Assembly: GCA_021292165.1 (NCBI GenBank)
Contig: CM037878.1
Location: 289,464,971-289,528,970 of the forward strand
DNA length: 64,000 nucleotides
Origin: Shinisaurus crocodilurus
Taxonomy: Eukaryota > Chordata > Lepidosauria > Squamata > Shinisauridae
Direction: 5' to 3'
In this document: positions 1 to 10,322 of the stretch, piece by piece
Layout: every line of letters starts with the position of its first letter
Position numbering within the stretch: the first letter of the stretch is position 1
The notes under the pieces: generated by a model
Told to the model about the DNA's origin: nothing
Database searches by the model: none
The model's input: the letters and a program-made list of their open reading frames with translations, nothing else
Translations under genes and position numbers: made by a program

Positions 1-223
1 ACTGACCCAGTCTTGGATGACTTAAAATGCAAATAAATAAATACAATTTTAAAAATCAACTTTTGTTGTGGTTAATTTTTAAAATATCCGTATAATAGCA
101 ATGAAATCAACAAAGATCAAATAGCCAGCCCCAGTAAAGCAAAAACATGGATTTACATCCTTGGCAATGCAGGTCCATTTAATTTTTGGCAATAGTCATG
201 TGCAGAGCCTGTGAGTGGGCCAC
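1..223. other. Unannotated flank
   Basis: A/T-rich sequence with no open frame, splice motif or repeat that I recognise. Confidence 0.4.
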
Positions 224-291
<68 letters not shown>

Positions 292-345
292 TACCGCCCA
301 ACAGCCGAATATCGCTCACATAATCACACACCCACCCTACATGGC
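224..345 (-). repeat. ATT/AAT inverted microsatellite joined to an L2-type 3' end
   Basis: A run of ATT repeats (224-260) passes directly into AAT repeats (261-291), so the two halves are complementary and can form one perfect hairpin. It is followed by the reverse-strand motif ACCGCCCAACAGCCGAA, which marks the 3' end of an L2-like LINE also seen near 57140. Confidence 0.75.
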
Positions 346-616
346 ATTACTGCCTCGAAAGGCTTTCTCAGTGGCCTTGGGTAAGTTAGCATAACCTACC
401 TCACAGGGTTGGCGTCAGGTCGAAATAGCCCCCACCTCTCCATGTATGGTGTTGTTGTCCGCTTATTGGAGGAAGGAAGGTGAGCAGGTACAAAGGAGGG
501 CTTGTGCCTTTAAAATGTTGAACTGGGAATTTTAGGAGTTGCAGCTTTTCCGGCCCTAGCCCCTGCATGAGAAGCATCCATGCTTGAATCCTTCCTCTTC
601 TACACCACTCTTCAAG

Positions 617-717
617 CAGCCTTCCCCAGCCTGCTACCCTCCAGATGTATCGAACTACAATTCCCATTGTCCTTCTGGGAGCTACAGTCCAACACAGCCA
701 GAGGTTGGGGAAGGCTG
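617..717. mobile_element. Family C foldback MITE
   Basis: Begins CAGCCTTCCCCAGCC and ends GGTTGGGGAAGGCTG, which are complementary termini. The arms carry the CTACAATTCCCAT and GGGAGCTACAGTCC core. The copy is diverged and the flanking duplication is eroded (TCTTCAAG against CCTTAAGA). Confidence 0.6.
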
Positions 718-1010
718 CCTTAAGAGTGTCAGACTTAGAGATGCCAACTGACCAGAAACAAACCATCCTGGCCGGCTCCTGTGCCTTTAACCACAGCAGG
801 AGGACGCCGAAGGAACAAAACCGCACCGGAGCAAGAGTAGTTCTATTAAAGTGATAAATACATTTTCTGGTGTGAATGAAGACTATACTCCGGGGGGGGG
901 GGGAACGTTGGAAGAAGTGGAGCGGCTCCAAACTCCTCCAGTAGTACGCCACCTTGTACAGAGCACCCTTCCTCAGGGCAGGGAGTTGAATATTCAGGCT
1001 GATCCTATAC

Positions 1011-1081
1011 GCCAGCTGGCTGTGGGATGCTGGGAGCTGTAGTCCGACACACTTGCAATGCACCAGGTTGGGGAAGGCTCA
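1011..1081. mobile_element. Family C fragment
   Basis: Right half only: GGGAGCTGTAGTCCGACACA then CACCAGGTTGGGGAAGGCT. Confidence 0.5.
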
Positions 1082-1155
1082 GGGGTGGTGCTAGGCACCA
1101 AAAAGGCTCAAGCCCACAGGACAAAATAATGCACACATTTTCATATGTTTTAAAG

Positions 1156-2205
1156 CAGTGGTTCTCAACCTTTTTTGCCCCACACACCCTTTTCACCCTA
1201 TACGGCTCCGGTCCAGTCTATCTCAAGGAGCGTCTCCAGCAACACCAATTGGGCCGCTCAACAAGATCTGCCACAGACGGCCTTCTCCTTGTCCCTTCAG
1301 CCAGAGCAGTTAGACTGGTCGGGACGAGGAAGAGGGCCTTCTCTGTGGCAGCCCCCGTACTATGGAACTCTCTCCCAAGTGACCTCCGCCATGCCCCCTC
1401 TCTGCTGAGCTTCCGCCGCTCATTAAAAACTTGGTTATTCAGGCGGGAATATGGGGTGGGCTAAGATTTTAAAATTTTATACTGTTTTAATGTATTTTAA
1501 TGGAGAAAAATGTTTTAATGTATTTTATTCTGTTTTATTTTCTGTACATCGCCCAGGGTGGCTGGTTTGCCGGCCAGATGGGCGATAAATAAATGCAAAT
1601 AATAAATAAATAAATAAATAAATATGTCAGAATGTCATTCCCCGCCTTTCCAAGATTGTCTGACTCAAAAGTTGCATTCCAAATAATATGCATATAATAT
1701 TGAAAATCTTTTATTTTTTTCTATATTGGTACATATACATTTACTTGGATTATTTCTATAGTGGAGTCTTACAAATTTAACAGCAATGTTGATAGGTCGT
1801 TAAAACTTGAATAAAACTAGTTTTTTACATTCATAACTAATTACTTAGCAGACTAAGTGATGATGATGGATGGGAATCCATATTGAATATATGAATCATT
1901 GTATCCTCTTCTCTTTGACACTCATGATGGGCTCCAAAATCTGTGACTAAAAACCAAGAAAAAGTCGAATATAACTCTAAATGGAATATTTCCACAGATA
2001 ACAAGTGAAATATTTATCTTTATTTTTAATTTAATCTGTGTCATACAATAAGGTGTGATGTCCTGTAGATTATGTACAATCTGTAGAATTGTAATTAGAA
2101 AGATCAGTATTCCAACAGTTTGAGTCTGTGGTCCCAATTCCCCCCCACCGAAACCCTAAAATTCCCCCCCCCGGGGGGGAATTCCCCCCTGCTTGAGAAC
2201 CCCTG
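1156..2205. mobile_element. hAT-type DNA transposon, non-autonomous, with a nested LINE
   Basis: Begins CAGTGGTTCTCAACC and ends TTGAGAACCCCTG, imperfect inverted termini of hAT type. The flanks TTTTAAAG (1148-1155) and TTCTAAAG (2206-2213) match at 7 of 8 bases as a target duplication. The interior is A/T-rich, has no transposase frame, and is interrupted by an L2 fragment at 1195-1623. Confidence 0.65.
1195..1623 (+). mobile_element. L2-like LINE, 3' end
   Basis: The translation of about 1200-1464 carries the end of an L2 ORF2 (YGSGPVYLKERLQQHQ, then AAPVLWNSLPSDLR and LKTWLFR). It is followed by a 3' UTR with CATCGCCCAGGGTGGC and an AAATA-repeat tail. It is 5'-truncated and sits inside the hAT element that starts at 1156. 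Confidence 0.8.
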
Positions 2206-2589
2206 TTCTAAAGTCTGTCTGTGTGTGTGTGTCTTTGTCTTTAAATGAACCTGTCTCCTAAGGACACCCCTATTTGTAAAGAGGGATGTACGGACAGGGG
2301 AAAAGAGGCCATTTAAGAAAGAAAGAAAAACTCAGGCAGAAAGATTGGGGGGGGGGGGCGCAGGAGGTAAAGCACCTGTGGGCAAAAAGGCAGCTAATCC
2401 ATCCAGGGGGATCGGATGCAACAGAGATCCTCAGGGCCCCTGTCCCTTGATTCCAGCAAGTGCCCATGGACGGCAGGGTGGTGGGGCAGAGCTGAGGGCC
2501 TCCCAGAGATTCGGGGCTCCAAATGAAAGAGCCGGGGCTCCAGCCCTAGCGGGCCGCCTCTAACACCGCCCCTGGGAAGGCTGCTTACA
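2206..2589. other. Unique stretch before the CpG-rich block
   Basis: Contains a short GT run (2219-2235) and a long G homopolymer near 2347-2358. No coding signal was recognised. It could hold the distal part of the downstream promoter. Confidence 0.4.
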
Positions 2590-3130
2590 CAGCAGCATGT
2601 TGACTCACACAAGTCGCACTGCGTTGAATAGAAGAAGCGAGCTCGGCCCGCCTGCCTGCGCTGCTTTTCGTTCTATCCGTAGCTCCAAAGCTTCTCCAAG
2701 AGGTGGCGCTGCGGAGCCAAAGGGCGCCCTTTCGTTCCCTCTCCCCAGGCTCAGCGGGCTTTGGAACGCGACGGAGGTGGGCGGGGCCCATGCCATTGTG
2801 ACGTGCCCGCGCGGGGGGGCGTGGCTGCGGCGCCGAAACGGCTACTTCTCGGCCGGCCGCTCGGTTGATTCATTCATTCATAAAGGAGACGCGGAGGCGC
2901 GCTGTCAGCCGAGCCGGAGCCTGCGCGGAGACTTTTGCCCAGGTAAGGAGCCGCCCTTGCCTCACCTGTGCGCCTCAGGGATGCCGAGCGGCCTCGAGGA
3001 TGCCCAGGACGAGCTGGGAGGCCCGCGGCGGACCCTATCCCCAATGCCGGGGGGGGGGGGGCAGCGCCCTCGGCCCGAGCGACCTCCGCGCGCCTCCCGC
3101 TTCCCCGTCCGGGAAGGACCCTGGGCGGCG
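2590..3130 (+). promoter_or_regulatory. RELT: CpG-rich promoter candidate for the TNFR gene
   Basis: This is the clearest CpG- and GC-rich block in the window. It contains a GC-box (GGGCGGGGCC near 2773), a CRE-like TGACGTG near 2799 and many CpGs, and no dispersed repeats. A good splice donor (CCCAG then GTAAGG) lies at 2943, as expected downstream of a transcription start. The link to the receptor exons 46 kb downstream is inference from strand and order only. The block could also serve another gene, or act in both directions. Confidence 0.5.
2800..2942 (+). other. RELT: Candidate 5' UTR exon 1
   Basis: The 3' edge is set by the donor GTAAGG at 2943-2948. The 5' edge is only approximate, since the start site cannot be read from sequence. 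No long frame links it to the exon 2 ATG, so it would be non-coding. The first coding exon at 48850 opens with an acceptor and 33 bases of leader, so at least one upstream non-coding exon must exist, and this is the best candidate seen. Confidence 0.4.
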
Positions 3131-3842
3131 AAGGTGACTCGCGCACATACGCTCTTCCAGCCTCTCCCAACCCGGGTGCGTGGGCTACAACAACTCCCAT
3201 CATCCCCAGCCAGCAACTCCCAACGCCTCTCCTCACCCTGCCATGGGGGGTTCTGGGGGTCGCAGTGGGGTGGGGGCATGATGGAACTTGGAGGCAAGGG
3301 CTCCGAAGGGCTCCGGCGGCGACTGGGGAAGGCTGCGGCAGTGCATGTGTGTGTGGCTGCCTGGCTGGACCCCTCTCACGCCCCCCACACGATCCGTTTC
3401 AGCCCGGTTTCAGGCCGCTTCTTGTCTGGTCGGTTTTTAACAGGGATTTTTCACCCTCCCTGAGCCTGTGGGATGGGGTGCGTTTATAGATGGCGCAAGA
3501 ACGACTTTGGTGGCGTGCGTCCTTGCTGCAGTGGCCTTAAGGATGGTTTTGCTGGCTCTGGCCAAGGTTACACTCTAGCCCAGTATCCTGTCTCCAGCAA
3601 CCAGGTGTCCCTCGCTGGGTGTTGGCCGGGTGTGTGTGTGTGTGTGTGGGTTTGAAGGCAATGTCTCTCTGTTGTTTCTCGCTGGCTTCTGGTAGTCAGG
3701 GTTATGCTGATGCGGTACACGGAAGTTCCGTGTAGCCACTGTGACGAAAGTGAGCCGTCGATAGACTTCCCAGCACACCTGTGTGACACCACTTCTCTTG
3801 CTTGCTTCAGATCCCATGTTTTCTGGGAAGCCTCTGGCGCGG
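3131..3842. other. Unique start of intron 1
   Basis: Moderately GC-rich, non-repetitive apart from a GT microsatellite at 3631-3649. It contains short foldback-like text (CTACAACAACTCCCATCATC near 3186) related to family C. Confidence 0.4.
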
Positions 3843-4281
3843 CCCCTTGTTCCGTGGACCACTGCAACAGAGCCTAAGCACGTATAACTGAAGCAATTGC
3901 ATATTTCTTTCTCTGCTTCCGCAGGCTCTGTTTTCCTTCCCCTTCCTCTGTGTCAAACTTTGAATTGTAAGCTCCTTGGGGCAGAGACCCCTTGTTCCGT
4001 GGACCACTGCAACAGAGCCTAAGCACATATAACTGAAGCGACTGCATATTTCTTTCTCTGCTTCCGCAGGCTCTGTTTTCCTTCCCCTTCCTCTATGTCA
4101 AGCTTTGAATTGTAAGCTCCTTGGGGCAGAGACCCCTTGTTCCGTGGACCACTGCAACAGAGCCTAAGCCCGTATAACTGAAGCGATTGCAATTTTTTCT
4201 CTCTCTGTTTCCCCAGGCTCTGTTTTCCTTCCCCTTCCTCTGTGTCAAACTTTGGATTGTAAGCTCCTTGGGGCAGAGACC
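3843..4281 (+). repeat. 145-bp tandem repeat, three copies
   Basis: Units begin CCCCTTGTTCCGTGGACC at 3843, 3988 and 4133, an exact 145-base period. The copies differ at only a few positions. Each unit ends with TAAGCTCCTTGGGGCAGAGA, the start of a retroposon-like 3' end that continues uniquely to 4345, so the array appears to be expanded from part of an old retroposon. Confidence 0.85.
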
Positions 4282-4345
4282 GGTCCTCCCATACTCTGTA
4301 AAGCACTGTTCGCACTGATGGCGCTGTATCAATAAATACGTTTGA
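4282..4345 (+). mobile_element. 3' end of an old retroposon
   Basis: Reads CTCTGTAAAGCACTGTTCGC then GATGGCGCTGTATCAATAAA, a SINE/LINE-type tail found in reptile repeats. It is the unexpanded end of the tandem array before it. Confidence 0.45.
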
Positions 4346-4829
4346 AAAAAGAGTAGCTCTCTCCTTCTCCATGGATTTGTCTAATTCCTCTTTAACCAGT
4401 GGTCATTTTGGGATAGTGCATCTCTAAGCGACCCATGCATGCCGCTTTATTGTTGGTTGTTGATAGATGCATGAAAGTGTGATGGGTCACGCACTTGGGC
4501 TCTGAACTCAAGTTGTCCAGCTCAAAGTCCAACTTTAATTCTATAAGTAGCATCCTGTTCAGGCAAACCACTTATCTTTTTAGGTACGTCTGCATTCACA
4601 AGTGTACTTGCAGGGCTCCTGTGCTCAGAGCAGCTGCATGGCAGTAGGAAAGTCAGCCAGTAATGATTTCCCTAACCCTGCATCAGTATGCAGGGTGAAT
4701 GGGTCCCCCCCCCTGCTGAATTCCTCCTCATGATACAATTATTAATGTCACCAGAGCTTATTGGGGAAGAAAAGTTGGCACATCAACAGCAAAAGTGTAT
4801 CGCCTTTGGTATTTAAGGCTACTTTTGTT
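4346..4829. other. Unique intronic stretch
   Basis: No repeats, splice-flanked open frames or RNA genes recognised. Confidence 0.4.
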
Positions 4830-4900
4830 TTATTTATTTATTTATTATATTTATTAATCGCCCATCTGGCCGGTCACCCGGCCACCCTGGGCGATGTACA
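4830..4900 (-). mobile_element. L2-like LINE 3' terminus
   Basis: Reverse-strand tail: TTTATTTA repeats, AATCGCCCATCTGGCCGG and CACCCTGGGCGATGTA, matching the 3' UTR of the L2 copies near 1560 and 10260. Confidence 0.75.
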
Positions 4901-5157
4901 ACCAAAATCTGCTGGTGTGGTTTGGTATTTCTTGTAACGGCCCCGCAAGCCGCCTCTTTGACTGTACCCTTGTGAGGGGCACGAGAGCACTACTACGCAT
5001 ACCGCGGGCCTCTTTTTACCTCGTAGAGTTGTGCAGAGGAGGGAATTTCCGTAAGAGGAACTTGTCCTGAAGGGCTGGGAAAAGCTGCGCCTTCTAAAGT
5101 TCCCCTTGCAACAGTTGTGTCAAAAGGAGCCCCCTTGGAATCGGGTCAGCACAGAGC

Positions 5158-5291
5158 AGTGTTCTCCAACCTCGGGTCCCCAGGTGTTTTTGGCCTACAA
5201 CTCCCAGCATGCCCCAGCCAGCGTAGCTGGCTGGGGCATGCTGGGAGTTGTAGGCCAAAAACATCTGGGGACCCGAGGTTGGAGAACACTG
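5158..5291. mobile_element. Family A hairpin hAT MITE
   Basis: Near-perfect palindrome of 134 bases from CAGTGTTCTCC to GGAGAACACTG. The flanks GCACAGAG and GCATAGAG match at 7 of 8 bases. The arms share a CTCGGG/CCCGAG variant that is also present in the copy at 29982. Confidence 0.9.
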
Positions 5292-5312
5292 GCATAGAGT
5301 GAGGCTGCAATC

Positions 5313-5655
5313 CCAAACACTGCAGCAGCGGTGGAAAACCTCAGGCCGGGGTGGCCAAATCTCTCTCCCCCCCCCCGTGGTTCCCCAAATGGCCACACAC
5401 CCTTCTCCCCCAACCACCTATTTTTGGTGGTTCCCTGGCTTTTGCACTGTCCCCCCCCCCCATTCTAAAAGGTTGGGATGCCTCTCGGAAGGCTTAGTTA
5501 GGTAAGCACTTTAAGCTAAAATAGGCTGGTATTTTTTTGGCTCCGCCCCTATTGCCTTTGGTCCCACCCACCACTGGAATGCAACCCCCCCCCCCAGCTT
5601 CTCTGAAGTGGAATTCGGCCCTCCGGCGGAAAGGGGTTCTGCACCGCTGCTTTAG
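5313..5655 (+). mobile_element. Family G dispersed repeat
   Basis: Contains AACCTCAGGCCGGGGTGGCC, a C-rich run, TTCTAAAAGGTTGGGATGCC and GGAATTCGGCCCTCCGGCGG. Related text occurs at 28268-28525 (+), 17765-18010 (-), 9317-9510 and 63085-63290. No coding capacity or clear inverted ends were seen, so it is not classified. Confidence 0.6.
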
Positions 5656-5799
5656 CGAGTAACTCTCATAAAATTCAGTGGAACATACTTTTGAGTGAAC
5701 CTATGCTTAGCACTGTGTGAGGTCAGTGTGGATGCCAAGAAGAGCGAACATAACACGCTTGTGGGGGGGGGCAATTCATGTGAAATGCCAAACCCAGGG

Positions 5800-6135
5800 G
5801 TTTGGGGATTGCATGACGTTTTTAATTTATTTCTTTTTATGGTATGTTTTAATTTAAGTTTTCATTTTTAATCTGGACTGTATGGTTAGCCACCTTGGCC
5901 TGTGGCTCACGCTGGCTCAGCTTGTCTGAGCGTGGAAAGCTAAGCAGGGTCAGGCCTGGTGATTACTTGGATGGGAGACCCCTCCTCTAGTTTCCTGCAT
6001 TGAGCAGGGGGTTGGACTCAATGGCCTTTTAGGCCCCTTCCAACTCTATGATATCTATGAAATAATCTATGAGTGCCAGGTTTGTTTGTTTTTGGCGGAA
6101 AGGCGGAATAGAAATAAATACATAATAAACGATGA
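5800..6135 (+). mobile_element. LINE 3' end split by a 5S-SINE
   Basis: The left part (to 5897) ends GTTAGCCACCTTGG. The right part (6073 on) resumes with GGCGGAAAGGCGGAATAGAA and AATA repeats, the normal continuation of an L2/CR1-type 3' UTR. The SINE at 5898-6072 therefore inserted into it. Confidence 0.55.
5898..6072 (+). mobile_element. 5S rRNA-derived SINE with CR1 tail
   Basis: The head resembles vertebrate 5S rRNA and keeps its internal promoter text: AGCTAAGCAGGGTC (box A) and ACTTGGATGGGAGACC (box C). The second half, AGCAGGGGGTTGGACTC through CCCCTTCCAACTCTATGAT, is the 3' end of the CR1 LINE in this window. It is not a 5S gene, because the sequence departs from 5S after box C. Confidence 0.85.
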
Positions 6136-6224
6136 TGATGCCTAAGGCTCGTGCACTTTTTCCTTCTCTTCCCCTGCCCTGTTCCGCTTAACTAGCAGCT
6201 TTGCTTTTTACGTTGAATCAGGGC

Positions 6225-6350
6225 TTGCCGTCCGTTTGCATCGAAACTGGCAAGCTATCATTTGCCTTGCAAACCCGGTTTTACCATCCTGGTTTGCAGG
6301 GCACGCGCAAGCCGTGGTTTGCCGTTAAACAAACAAACATAGTGGGAAGC
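6225..6350. repeat. Imperfect foldback
   Basis: GCAAACCCGGTTTTACCATC and CTGGTTTGCAGG face a second GGCTTGCCGTCCG / CAAGCCGTGGTTTGCCG pair, giving nested inverted repeats similar in style to family E. Confidence 0.35.
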
Positions 6351-6466
6351 AGTTTGTTAAGCTGAGTGAGGAAGAGGGAAGCGCATAAGTCCAGGGCTCC
6401 TCCACCATAGCACCAGCATTTTTTGGCCTTGCAGTGTGAACTGATACTCACCCTTTCTCCTTATGC

Positions 6467-6572
6467 CAGTGTTCTCCAACCTTGGGTCCCCAGAGGCTTT
6501 TGGCCTACAACTCCCAGCATGCTGGGAGTTGTAGGCCAAAAGCCTCTGGGGACCCAAGGTTGGAGAACACTG
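6467..6572. mobile_element. Family A hairpin hAT MITE, loop-less short form
   Basis: 106-base palindrome whose arms meet at CCCAGCATGCTGGG with no spacer. It carries AGGCTTTTGG where other copies have ATGTTTTTGG, changed in both arms. Perfect target duplication CCTTATGC on both sides. Confidence 0.9.
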
Positions 6573-6642
6573 CCTTATGCAGTCTGATGCTCGTTTCAGC
6601 TACTACCTCTGGCTTATTCTCTCCTCTGGTCACCTGCTTATG

Positions 6643-6751
6643 CCAGCCTGGCACTCTCCAGATGTGTTGGACTGCAACTCCCATCATGCTGGCTAGGAAT
6701 GGTGGGATTGCAGGTCAACACATCTGGAAGGCGCCAGGTTGGGGAAAGTTG
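6643..6751. mobile_element. Family C foldback MITE
   Basis: CAGCCTGGCACTCTCCAGAT and GCGCCAGGTTGGGGAAAG form the termini around the ACTGCAACTCCCATCATGC and GGTGGGATTGCAGGTCAACA arms. Confidence 0.6.
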
Positions 6752-6901
6752 AGTTACACATTTCTTTCCCTTTCCTCCCCCCCCCCCCCGGATAGGTTCT
6801 CATACTTTTCCTCAATTACCATAAGCACCCTCAATTATGCCAGGCCAATTTGGCTCTGATGCCGCAACCCACCTTGAACCCAGAGCTGAACAGGGGTCTG
6901 C

Positions 6902-7145
6902 GCCAGTGTGGTGGAGAGGTTAGAGTGTCGGGCCGGGACTCGGGAGCTCCGGGTTCTAGTCCCAACTTGGCCATGAAGCTCACGCGGTGACCTTGGGCCA
7001 GTCACGGACTCTCGGCCTGGCCTACCCCGCAGGGTTGTTGTGAGAATAAAATGGAGTGGAGGACGAGGACCGTGCAAGCCGCCTTGGGTTCATTGCAGGA
7101 GGGGAAAGGTGGGATATAAATGTAATGAAATAAATGTGATGCAAT
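6902..7145 (+). mobile_element. Sauria-type tRNA-derived SINE
   Basis: A tRNA-like head with box B-like text (GGGTTCTAGTCCC), then CATGAAGCTCACGCGGTGAC, CAGGGTTGTTGTGAGAATAA and the tail GGTGGGATATAAATGTAATG. Full length. Not a tRNA gene: there is no cloverleaf 3' half. Confidence 0.85.
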
Positions 7146-7560
7146 GAAACGCCTGGAACGTTTTCCTGGCCGAAGCCAACTGAGCACGCTGGCAGTCCGC
7201 ACTGCAACAGGTTTTCTCTCCAATGGTGTGTTTGTGGGTGGCTTGGCCAGATGCGCCCACCCTCAAGACGACCACAGGCCGCTATGAATAACAACATGCA
7301 GCAGCTGCTCACGCATTTTGGAACAGGGAGCCGAGTATGTGTGAAATAATAAGACTGATATGTACACATGCACTCACGTTCGGTCTGGCTAGCGTTATTT
7401 TGAGGCGCGTCGAAAATAATACCCCCCTGTGATTTGCACGGCTTCATGTTTCACAGGTGCACATTGTCTCTGTGCTGAATTCTTGGCCGGGGCGATCCCG
7501 GCCGAGAGACTGGGCAGGAAGGCAAATGTTGGGATGGGGTAGACTGGAATCTCCGGGGGC

Positions 7561-7786
7561 GCAATCCTAACTGGAGACATCTCCTGGGCGAGCCCCGTTG
7601 AAATAGGATGGTGCTCCGCAAGAGCGTGCTCTTGTGTTACTCCCATTTATTTCACTGGGCCTTTTACGTGGGGGAATTTTCTGTCTCGAGTGGGTTGTGC
7701 CTTTCTAGTGCCGTCCTCCTACATGTCTCTACTCAGAAGTAAGCTCCGTTGGGTTCAGTGGGGCTTACTTCCAGGTTTACAGTTCA
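7561..7786. repeat. Degraded retroposon text (CAATCCTA / CTACTCAGAAGTAAGC type)
   Basis: GGCGCAATCCTAACTGGAGA near 7559 and CTCTACTCAGAAGTAAGCTC at 7724-7743 are pieces of a common squamate repeat. Similar text lies at 5655-5715, 15616-15703 and 38205-38265. Confidence 0.5.
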
Positions 7787-7920
7787 CAGCTGTCCCCGAC
7801 ATGGCACCTGCCAGATGTGTTGGGCTACAACTCCCAGCACCCCCAGCCAGCCATGCTGACTGGGGGTGCTGGGTGTTGTAGTCCAACACATCTGGCAGGT
7901 GCCATGTCGGGGACCAGCTG
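7787..7920. mobile_element. Family C-like foldback MITE
   Basis: Near-perfect palindrome: CAGCTGTCCCCGACATGG at the left and CCATGTCGGGGACCAGCTG at the right, with matched arms around GCCAGCCATGCTGACTGGGG. It is the best preserved member of this type here. Confidence 0.75.
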
Positions 7921-8179
7921 GTATAGGATTTGCGGCGGTGATCACTTGGCTCCTACGAAGCCATTGAGGGTGGCGGATCTGTCCCCTGTGAAGGCAGCCC
8001 AGGGAGGGAGCACTTCTAACGCCGTGTCGATTCTTCTTTACTGGCCCCCCAGTGCCTCTGTGGTTGGTTCTTAGCTATGTAGCTGGGATGAATCCTGGTT
8101 CTCAAGGGCCCGCGAGTGCTGTTTCGGAGTGATGGGAAAGTAGGACAGGACGGGAGGCTCTCTGTGTCTTCTTCTGCTT

Positions 8180-8310
8180 CGCCTGTTAAGAACGTAAGAA
8201 GCGCCCAGGTGGATCGGGGCAAGGGGCCAGCAGCGCCTTCTGGGAAGTGCACCAGTAGGGTGCGTGAAGGCAGCTCTGCGCCCTGCTTGCTTGCCCCTCC
8301 CGCCGTCTGA
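8180..8310 (-). mobile_element. CR1-like LINE 3' fragment
   Basis: TTAAGAACGTAAGAAGCGCC followed by GGTGGATCGGGGCAAGG resembles the reverse of the CR1-like 3' block at 57768-57965. Strongly diverged. Confidence 0.4.
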
Positions 8311-8377
8311 AGCTGGTGCAGCTTAATGGCCGCGGCGCTGAGCTGTGCATCGGATCCGTCTCTTCCATAAGCTCCTG

Positions 8378-8500
8378 AGGTGGCCTTAGGCAAGCTGCTC
8401 ACTCTCAGCCTCAGCATGCCCCCTCCAGTCTGCAACATGGGGGGGGGGTTAACCGTCTTGGCCTACCTTCCAAGGTTGTTGGTAATAAATAAATAAATGA
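8378..8500 (+). mobile_element. Sauria-type SINE fragment
   Basis: Pieces such as GGCCTTAGGCAAGCTGCTCA and CTACCTTCCAAGGTTGTTGG followed by an AAATAAATAAAT tail match the middle and tail of the SINE at 6902. Confidence 0.45.
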
Positions 8501-9316
8501 CAGCTAGGTACTCCTCCCTGTGTTTCCCCTGAAATTTTACCGGTGCTGTGGGACCAACAGAGCTTGATAATATGAAACTGGCCTCATTCCCTCTCTGTCT
8601 GGTTATATAGAGGACTATTTGGGGTTTTCGATGTTTTGTTTCTGGAACGAGTAGCATTAAGATGACACCGGAGTGATTGTGAGAGTGTCTCTATGAGCCG
8701 ACATATACTTAGAAACAGAAACTGGCTTTGTTTGTATTGCATGAAAGCAAACCGTGGCCATCTTGACTTGTAAGTTTCCATGGTGTCCGCTCTGCTGGCA
8801 CCCAGCCATGGCAACGGCGAGTTCAGATCGCTAGTGGGAGATTAATGCACTCCAATTAGATTCGTTCGGTCTCTCCAGCAGTGTATTTCATGAACACTTC
8901 GATCCCCACAACAAAACTCCCCTCTTGAGGGGCTCGCGCAGTTCCACTCCCTCCCACAACCCCGTTCAGTGTGAGAGCACCGCTTTTTGCCCTTACTCTG
9001 AGCTGGCTTCATGACATCAGCTAGCCAAATCTAATTGGCTGTGTGGCCCCGGCAGGTCACGTTTATTGTGTGCTCCCTCACTCGGGTGGAGTGGAGATGA
9101 CAGCAGAGTAGGTGCCAACTGCAGTGAACAGTGAAAAAAAAAGTTCATTAATAAGCTTTTCAAGAAACCTGTGGGACCCCTGGAAACCCACCCGCCCCAG
9201 ATTGTTGCATGCATGGACTGAGTGCATTCTAAGCTGAGCATGGTTTGCGTTACATCATTGGAACAGATTGAATGGGAATCGAGTCTCTGTTCCCACTTAC
9301 GATAGGTTGCAATCGT
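8501..9316. other. Unique intronic stretch
   Basis: Over 800 bases without recognisable repeats or coding signal. AT-rich motifs such as TTAATGCACTCCAATTAGAT near 8842 make it a possible conserved element, but this cannot be judged without a comparison. Confidence 0.35.
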
Positions 9317-9510
9317 GTAATTAGGGGTGTCCAACCTTTTTCAGTCCAAGGGCCAACTTCAATTTCAGAAAAGCCACATTTCTCGGGGGCCACATTCCAG
9401 TGGTGGGCAAGGCTGGAAAATACCAACAACGCCGGCCTGTTTTAGTTTAAAGCTCTTGCTGCCCTTAGGAGAGGCATTTCAACCAGGGGTGTCAGAGAAC
9501 TCCGGAATGA
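9317..9510 (-). mobile_element. Family G fragment
   Basis: Shares CCCTTAGGAGAGGCATTTCA with the copy at 17765-18010 and CAAGGGCCAACTTCAATTTC-type text with the family margin. Confidence 0.45.
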
Positions 9511-10051
9511 ACTGAAATGCGTTCAGATTTCTGTGAATCCGACCTACGGATGCCACGGAAGACCGGCTTTTCCCCCGAGTCACACGGATTTTTTTTTATT
9601 TTTTTTTTACTTTTTGCCATTTTATGCAAATTTTGTCATAGAAAAACACGAAGAATCAATAAACACCGACCGAAAATGTGCATTCCCGCCCATAGACTAA
9701 AGCATGAAAATGCGTGGTTTTGGGCCGATTTGCATATTTTGGGGCGGGGATTTGTACATTTTATGGAAGTGCAGATTTGCGCAAACCCCGATTCCATCAG
9801 TGAGCGGGCGACGGAATGAAAGGCACCTGAAAACCACCCACAAGACGCAGATGGAACGGATTTAACAAAGCCCGTACATCCCCGATTTCAACCCTTTAGA
9901 ATGGCGGGAGGAGGGGGGAACCCTATGCAAAAGCAGGGAAGCCCCCCCCCCCCAACGGATATCCACAGTCGGAGGAAAGAGGGTGGAGCCTGGGAAGGTT
10001 CCACCCCCCTGTGGTACAAGTTTACCTGGAAATAACCCCAGCTGAACTGAG
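9511..10051. other. Unclassified A/T-homopolymer and C-run stretch
   Basis: Contains a T-rich run (9588-9611), ATGCAAATTTTG and TTTGCATATTTTG motifs and a C run near 9940. It could be an old repeat, but no second copy is visible here. Confidence 0.35.
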
Positions 10052-10322
10052 CTGGGGCCTTCTCTGTGGCGGCCCCCGTACTGTGGAACTCTCTCCCGAG
10101 TGACCTCCGCCATGCCCCCTCTCTGATGAGCTTCCGTCGCTCATTAAAAACCTGGTTGTTCAGGCGGGAATATGGGGTGGGTTAAGATTTTAAAATGTTT
10201 ATATTGTTTTAATGTATTTTATTGTATTTATGTATTTTATTGTGTGTACATCGCCCAGGGTGGCCGGTTGCCGGCCAGATGGGCGATAAATAAATATTAA
10301 TAATAAATAAATAAATAAATAA
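10052..10322 (+). mobile_element. L2-like LINE 3' end
   Basis: Starts at the AFSVAAPVLWNSLP coding block and runs through CATCGCCCAGGGTGGCCGG to an AATA-repeat tail. Short, 5'-truncated copy related to the one at 1195. Confidence 0.8.

Noticed and set aside
2597..3463. 288-codon open frame in the CpG-rich block
   Set aside because: Low-complexity, proline/arginine/glycine-rich translation caused by high GC. It crosses a strong donor at 2943 and overlaps equally long frames on the other strand.
5898..6072. 5S rRNA gene
   Set aside because: Only the central promoter part resembles 5S. The 3' half is CR1, and four other copies share the same fusion.
6902..7145. tRNA gene
   Set aside because: A tRNA-like head is followed by a long SINE body and tail, and the 3' half of a cloverleaf is missing.
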